From positions 744,001-808,000 of the forward strand of contig NZ_SJUO01000001.1 in assembly GCF_004336985.1 (NCBI RefSeq): a DNA stretch of 64,000 nt, given 5' to 3'. The position numbers were made by a program, and so were the translations under genes. Shown here in pieces: positions 59,688 to 64,000 of the stretch. Source of the stretch: Exiguobacterium sp. SL-9 (GTDB lineage Bacteria > Bacillota > Bacilli > Exiguobacteriales > Exiguobacteriaceae). The notes under the pieces were generated by a model that did not search any database, was not told the origin of the DNA, and was given only the letters and a program-made list of their open reading frames with translations. Each line of letters starts with the position of its first letter. The stretch's first letter is position 1.

Positions 59688-60044
59688 ATGACAGAAGAAG
59701 AGAAAAAAGAGGCCGTTTCCTCTGAAGAAGAAACGGAAGAAGTAGAACCGACGGCAGTCCTCGCCGACGCCCTCGAAGAGGATGAAGAGGAAGAAGACCA
59801 ACCCGAAGAAAAGAACATGGACCACATTAAAGGTGTGTTCAACTATATGCACGAGAACGGACGAGAGTACCGCGTCGTCTTTTATCAGGACCGCAAAAAC
59901 CTCGTCTTCCGTGAACTCGGCAACGGGAAAGTCGAATTCGTCGGCCGTTTCACTGACGAGGCATACGATGAAGAGAATGAAGCAGAGATGCGCGAACTCG
60001 GCGAGCAACAGCTCGAACGAATTCTTGCGGATCGCCTTAAATAA
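59688..60044 (+). CDS. Acidic hypothetical protein
   Basis: 118 residues. Residues 1-45 are almost all Glu, Asp, Lys and Val (low complexity, probably disordered). Residues 45-118 look folded: HIKGVFNYMHENGREYRVVFYQDRKNLVFRELGNGKVEFVGRF, followed by an acidic helix. I do not recognise the family with confidence. It has AAAGGAGG upstream of the ATG and shares a bidirectional terminator with the next, convergent gene. Confidence 0.7.
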   Translation: MTEEEKKEAVSSEEETEEVEPTAVLADALEEDEEEEDQPEEKNMDHIKGVFNYMHENGREYRVVFYQDRKNLVFRELGNGKVEFVGRFTDEAYDEENEAEMRELGEQQLERILADRLK

Positions 60045-60070
60045 AAAAATCGCCCGCGGGCGATTTTTTT
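60044..60070. terminator. Bidirectional terminator between convergent hypothetical genes
   Basis: Palindrome AAATCGCCCGCGGGCGATTT with seven A before and seven T after; it overlaps the stop codon of the minus-strand gene. Confidence 0.85.
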
Positions 60071-60485
60071 ATTTGTGCTTGTTCTTGTTTTGTTTTTTCT
60101 TACGAAGCGCATAAATCGCACCGGCGAGTCCTCCGGCGACAGCAATCCCGGCCATGACCGGCACAAGTACTTTCTTCGTTGGAATCATCTCTTTTACCCG
60201 TTCATATGGTGTCGGCACCGACAGCTCAAGTTGGACGGCCGATTCGCCGTGACCGTGCGAACGTGCTTGGCGAGCCGCGTCGGTGATAACGACACGTCCC
60301 GTCGTATAACGGCGGTTGCCATGCTCATCCGTATACGGACGACGTACGCGTTTGACACCACGAACTGTCTTCCCACGGGCTGCATCCGGACGGACGACGC
60401 GTTCGCTCGTCCACGCTCGGCCTCCTGTCGCACTGTAAGCCGGGCGAATCGTCCGGCGATTTAACCATGTGTATGAATCATTCAT
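60069..60485 (-). CDS. Basic hypothetical protein with C-terminal helix
   Basis: 138 residues. The first 90 are basic and rich in Arg, Thr and Tyr (TIRPAYSATGGRAWTSERVVRPDAARGKTVRGVKRVRRPY). One membrane helix (VLVPVMAGIAVAGGLAGAIYAL, about 107-128) is followed by a Lys/Asn-rich tail (RKKKQNKNKHK). No family recognised. Start at 60485 has GGAGGGA 6-7 bases upstream; a longer frame to 60539 would contain it. Confidence 0.7.
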   Translation of the reverse strand: MNDSYTWLNRRTIRPAYSATGGRAWTSERVVRPDAARGKTVRGVKRVRRPYTDEHGNRRYTTGRVVITDAARQARSHGHGESAVQLELSVPTPYERVKEMIPTKKVLVPVMAGIAVAGGLAGAIYALRKKKQNKNKHK

Positions 60486-60583
60486 CGTTGATTCCCTCCA
60501 ATATTGTGAAGTCCTTCTCTTATTATACCCATAGAGCATCTCACAAAAACATACCTTCCCTTGGCAACCGAACAGATGACATG

Positions 60584-60613
60584 AAAAACGACCGGCACGA
60601 TGGCCGGTCGTTT
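60584..60613 (-). terminator. Terminator of the RND transporter gene
   Basis: Perfect eleven-base stem AAACGACCGGC/GCCGGTCGTTT (60586-60596 with 60603-60613). The minus-strand T-run is four to five bases. Confidence 0.8.
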
Positions 60614-60615
60614 CC

Positions 60616-63600
60616 TTACTCTGTGAACGGTTTATCCCGGTGGCGACGTTTCGCCAAAATCAAGTAGTACGCCGGAACGAGCACGAGCGTCAGCACGGTC
60701 GAGAAGAGAATTCCCGACACGATGCCGATGGCAAGCGGTCGGAACAATGGGTCTTCTCCGAACGCGACCGGTAAGAGCGCCACGACAGCGGTCAACGCCG
60801 TCAACAGAATCGGGCGAATCCGGGCGCGTCCTGCCTCGTAGACGGCGGTCGTGACGGCCATACCGTCTCGAATCCCTTGCTCGATGAACTCGAACAAGAC
60901 GACGGCGTTCCGAACGACGATCCCGGCAAGCGAGACGATTCCCATCGAAGCCATGAAACTAAATGGCGTCTGGGTGACGAACAATCCGACGACCGCACCG
61001 GCAATCGCCAAGTAAATCGTGAACAAGACGAGGAGCGGCAGTGACAGTGAATTGAATTGGAACGCGATAATCAAGAAAATCAAGAACAAGACGACGACGA
61101 ACAACGTGGCGAGTTCAAGGAAGAACTCGTTTTGTGTGTCGCTCGCGCCTGATTGATCGAACGCGATTCCTTCGTCGGTCAATGACGCCTCGGCATCAGC
61201 AAGCACACGGTCGACGTCTTGTTTGAACGCCTCTTCGTCCATGCCTTCGCTCGCATAAATTTGGAGCGTCACGGTCCGTTCCCCGTTCTCACGCGGAATC
61301 TGTTGAATCTGTTCCGTCGTCGTCTCCGTGACGAACGTGCTGAGCGGTGCGACCGGTGGGCCCGCTTCCGTTTGAACTGGGACGAGGATATCGTCTAAGG
61401 CGAGCGCCTCGCGGTTCGCTTCCGCATCGACGACGATTTTCACGTCGCGCTGTTCGACCCCATCATCGAACGTGCCGATCGGGATGCCGTCCGTGACGAG
61501 ACGAATCTGGTCACTGATCGACTTCGCGGTGACACCCGCTTCCGCCATCGCGTCACGATCAAGTTCATACGTGAGCGTCTGGAACGGCTCTTTAATGTTG
61601 TCGAGCACGAGTGCGCCGTCAATAGCTTCGAGGTCCGCTTTGACAGTATCCCGTGCCGTGACGAGCTGATCGATCGTTTCACCACGCATCGTGAACTCGA
61701 CAGGCGCTGAAGTCGGCGGTCCTTGTTGTTGCGTATCCAAGAAGATTTCAGCGTCCGGATTATTGTCCCGGATCTGTGTCGTATACTCATCGATCAATTG
61801 AATCGCATCGATCGTGTCATTGTCGACACGAACGACGATTTGACCCGTGTTTTCACCGGTCTGATCAAGTCCGCCCGTGAACAGGCTCGGTAGGCCGCTA
61901 CCTGCAAAGACGGATGTCTCGACAACACCATCGATACTCTGGAACTCTTCTTCGATGGCTCGAAGTCTCCGTTCCGTCTCTTCGAGGTCGGTTTGGACCG
62001 GCAACGTGACACTCGTCACGACTTCTGGTCGGTTCGCAGCCGGGAAGAATTCGAACGGTGTCAACAAGATCAAACCGTACAAGGCGGTCGTGATGACGAA
62101 ACCAACAAGACCGAACGTCCATGGACGCTTCGCGACTTTTGGTAATAACGTATCCGCATAGAAATTACTGAGGCGGTTAAGAGGCCCCCCTAACCAACCA
62201 GGCTCTCGTTTCGATACTTTCACTTGCTTACGATTCAGCCAGTACTGGGCAATCGGCACGAGCGTCAAGCTGATGACCATCGAGGCGAGCACCGACAACG
62301 CCAATACGGTCGGCAAAGCACGGATAAAGTTTCCATTCGCGCCCGATAAGAGTGTCAACGGCAAGAAAGCGAAGACGACGGCGAGCGTCGACGTGACGAT
62401 CGAACCCCATACTTCTTTCGTCCCGCGCACGGCACCACCCATCGCCGTGTCACCTTTCCGGTAACGACGCAGGATGTTGTCGTTGACGACAATCGCGTCA
62501 TCGACGAGGATCCCGAGTGCGATGATGGCCCCGATGATGGAGATTTGGTTCAAGTCGACCCCAGTGAAGCGAAGCGGGATCAACGCGAGCAAGAACGACA
62601 ATGGAATCGCCAAGCTGACGATCAAGGAACCTGAGAACGTCAGTCCGATTGTCGTGACGACGATGACCGCGATCATGGCGATGATGAATTCACGAGTGAG
62701 GGATGAGAAAATATCATCGACCGCTTTCGCCTGCTCATAATAAGGAACGAGCTCGACGCCACTCACGTCACCGACTTCTTCCGCGACGACTGCATCGACG
62801 CGTTCTTGAAGGGTCGGAATATCTTGACCCGGTTCAATTGTGACCGTCACGGAGACAGCAGGTTGGCCGTCGAGTGAGACGAGGTCAGTGACCGCTTTCT
62901 CGGTCTCTTCGACCGTCCCGACGTCTTCGAGGAGGACAGGCGTCCCGTCCACTGAACCGACGACGACTTGACCCATATCGTTGACGTTCGTCAAACTATC
63001 AATCGCCAACTGATAAATCCCGTCTTCAGTCGACTGGCGACCAAGCGGTGTCGTCTTATATTCTTCATTGATGGCCGTCAAAACGTCTGGGAAAGCGAGT
63101 TGGCGCTCCCCGAGTTCGGCCGAGTCAAGCGAGACGACAAATTCCGTTTCCGGCAATCCTTTAATCGTCACACCGGTGACCCCATCTGTCCGCAACAGAC
63201 GTTCTTCCAACCGTTCGACATCTTCACGTACCGTCTGAAGCGTCTCGCGATCGTCTGCCGTCAACAAATAAGAAGCGACCGGCAACTGCCCAATCGAATC
63301 ATTGACGGTCGGGGCGAGCGCATTTTCAGGTAAGCGCGGCGTCGCATCAGAGATGGCTTGGCGTACGTTCGCCTGTAACTCACTCTTGTCAATCCCGTCT
63401 TCATATTCGACCGTAATGTTCGAGAATTCGGATGCCGAGAGAGACGATACATTTTCGACACCCTCGAGCCCTCTCAATTCGGTCTCGAGAATATTCGTTA
63501 CGTTCCGTTCGACCGTCTCTGCGGTCGCTCCCGGATATGGCGTTTGGACCAAGACGATATTGACACTCGTCTCTGGAATCTCACGTTTCGGAAGCTGGAA

Positions 63601-63684
63601 GAACGTGAGCACCCCGACTACGATTGCAACGAGTAAAAATACGATGACCAATTTTCCTCGTTCAATCATTTTTTGAAAAAACAT
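60616..63684 (-). CDS. swrC: RND efflux permease, SwrC/AcrB-like
   Basis: 1022 residues with twelve helices and two large extracytoplasmic loops (about 35-330 and 540-840). RND motifs: PGATAETVERNVTNILE in loop 1, GILVDDAIVVNDNILRR in helix 4 with the Asp-Asp pair of the proton relay, and GIVVRNAVVLFEFI in the second half. Helix 1 MIERGKLVIVFLLVAIVVGVLTFFQLPKREIPE is typical. SwrC of B. subtilis pumps surfactin and similar compounds; substrate here is inferred only as amphiphilic. GTGAGGGG precedes the ATG. No membrane-fusion partner is present. Confidence 0.9.
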   Translation of the reverse strand: MFFQKMIERGKLVIVFLLVAIVVGVLTFFQLPKREIPETSVNIVLVQTPYPGATAETVERNVTNILETELRGLEGVENVSSLSASEFSNITVEYEDGIDKSELQANVRQAISDATPRLPENALAPTVNDSIGQLPVASYLLTADDRETLQTVREDVERLEERLLRTDGVTGVTIKGLPETEFVVSLDSAELGERQLAFPDVLTAINEEYKTTPLGRQSTEDGIYQLAIDSLTNVNDMGQVVVGSVDGTPVLLEDVGTVEETEKAVTDLVSLDGQPAVSVTVTIEPGQDIPTLQERVDAVVAEEVGDVSGVELVPYYEQAKAVDDIFSSLTREFIIAMIAVIVVTTIGLTFSGSLIVSLAIPLSFLLALIPLRFTGVDLNQISIIGAIIALGILVDDAIVVNDNILRRYRKGDTAMGGAVRGTKEVWGSIVTSTLAVVFAFLPLTLLSGANGNFIRALPTVLALSVLASMVISLTLVPIAQYWLNRKQVKVSKREPGWLGGPLNRLSNFYADTLLPKVAKRPWTFGLVGFVITTALYGLILLTPFEFFPAANRPEVVTSVTLPVQTDLEETERRLRAIEEEFQSIDGVVETSVFAGSGLPSLFTGGLDQTGENTGQIVVRVDNDTIDAIQLIDEYTTQIRDNNPDAEIFLDTQQQGPPTSAPVEFTMRGETIDQLVTARDTVKADLEAIDGALVLDNIKEPFQTLTYELDRDAMAEAGVTAKSISDQIRLVTDGIPIGTFDDGVEQRDVKIVVDAEANREALALDDILVPVQTEAGPPVAPLSTFVTETTTEQIQQIPRENGERTVTLQIYASEGMDEEAFKQDVDRVLADAEASLTDEGIAFDQSGASDTQNEFFLELATLFVVVLFLIFLIIAFQFNSLSLPLLVLFTIYLAIAGAVVGLFVTQTPFSFMASMGIVSLAGIVVRNAVVLFEFIEQGIRDGMAVTTAVYEAGRARIRPILLTALTAVVALLPVAFGEDPLFRPLAIGIVSGILFSTVLTLVLVPAYYLILAKRRHRDKPFTE

Positions 63685-63792
63685 GTTGACCCCTCACTTT
63701 CAAATGATGTGCAAATACACATATGAACTATTCTTCTTCATCATAGAGGGGTTCGTCATCGATTTCAATCTTTAATCACAGATGAATGTGCT

Positions 63793-64000
63793 TCAGTGAA
63801 AGCGTTTTTGAAACGAATACGATAACTCGATGGAACGTTGCTTCTGCTTATAGACGGTATGATTCGACACCGGGACCTCGACCGATTCACCTGAATGAAA
63901 GATAATCCGGCTCCCTTTGCCGCTCTTTTTAGCATCAAAGACTTGAGAAAAATTGATCCAGGCACAGTCCGGGCTCTCTTTCGCAATGGTCGGGAAAAAG
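63793..64000 (-). CDS. comK: ComK-family transcription factor (5' part outside window)
   Basis: 68 C-terminal residues are visible: FFPTIAKESPDCAWINFSQV, then GSRIIFHSGESVEVPVSNHTVYKQKQRS, ending in QKRFH. The FPT-x7-C-x-W block, the strand with SGESVEVPVS and the basic KQKQRS turn align with the B. subtilis ComK region from LFPTLSSTRPQCGW onward. The protein ends earlier than B. subtilis ComK, as in shorter ComK homologues. ComK activates competence genes. The gene was identified from the reverse strand at the window edge; its start is beyond 64000. Confidence 0.75.
   Translation of the reverse strand, partial: FFPTIAKESPDCAWINFSQVFDAKKSGKGSRIIFHSGESVEVPVSNHTVYKQKQRSIELSYSFQKRFH

Noticed and set aside
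63765-63986. 73-codon ORF at the right edge
   Set aside because: It is out of frame with the ComK-like reading frame, which gives a clear family match and ends at 63793.
1-64000. tRNA, rRNA, insertion sequences, prophage or integrase
   Set aside because: No transposase, integrase or phage-like frame and no tRNA cloverleaf was noticed by eye; a tRNAscan or profile search could not be run.

Overview
The window reads as chromosomal DNA of a Gram-positive bacterium of the Bacilli, most like Exiguobacterium. This is inferred from several things together: the yqeG-yqeH-aroE-yhbY-nadD-yqeK-rsfS-yqeM gene order, a lipoteichoic acid synthase, AddAB, a ComK-type regulator, strong AGGAGG/GGGGGA Shine-Dalgarno sequences, and a C30 (staphyloxanthin-type) carotenoid cluster. 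No rRNA, tRNA, CRISPR array, insertion sequence or prophage was seen. Both ends cut through genes: an MFS transporter on the left and a ComK-family gene on the right.

Layout. 1-3.5 kb: MFS transporter, methyltransferase and LTA synthase on the minus strand. 3.7-8.0 kb: a reactive-sulfur module. A TauE-type exporter and a membrane rhodanese diverge from a soluble rhodanese, a CstB-type persulfide dioxygenase/sulfurtransferase and a membrane protein fused to a TlpA-type thioredoxin. The divergent promoters share one CsoR/CstR-like operator. 8.0-12.5 kb: a YrvL-like protein, NfrA, a hypothetical protein, catalase with two PerR-like boxes, a membrane protein and a small VOC-family remnant. 12.5-17.7 kb: the conserved yqe operon (ribosome maturation, NAD and shikimate enzymes). 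17.8-22 kb: phosphatidylserine decarboxylase with a membrane thioredoxin, a Cof phosphatase, a nucleosidase-like protein and a YitT protein.

22-35.4 kb is a maltodextrin island: maltose phosphorylase, LacI-type MalR, a membrane-anchored alpha-amylase, MalEFG transporter and a cytoplasmic cyclomaltodextrinase/neopullulanase. At least six LacI/CcpA-type operators lie in its promoters. Three YflT/YsnF stress proteins sit inside it. 35.5-39 kb: a MATE pump with a possible leader-peptide attenuator, a crotonase, YbaK and phosphatidylserine synthase.

39.1-48.4 kb is the carotenoid cluster, two convergent operons. The plus strand carries a CruF-like protein, an acyltransferase, a CrtQ-like glycosyltransferase and a CrtP-like oxidase. 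The minus strand carries a methyltransferase, two CrtN-like desaturases and CrtM. Between them lies a 430-bp stretch that looks like a structured small RNA: successive stem-loops nearly all present a UUCCCC-type loop, the last being the terminator. This is the most unusual item in the window.

48.5-64 kb: a YisL protein, a hybrid sensor kinase with a single-domain response regulator, AddA/AddB, a truncated haemoglobin, two uncharacterised small proteins, an SwrC-type RND pump and the end of a ComK-family gene.
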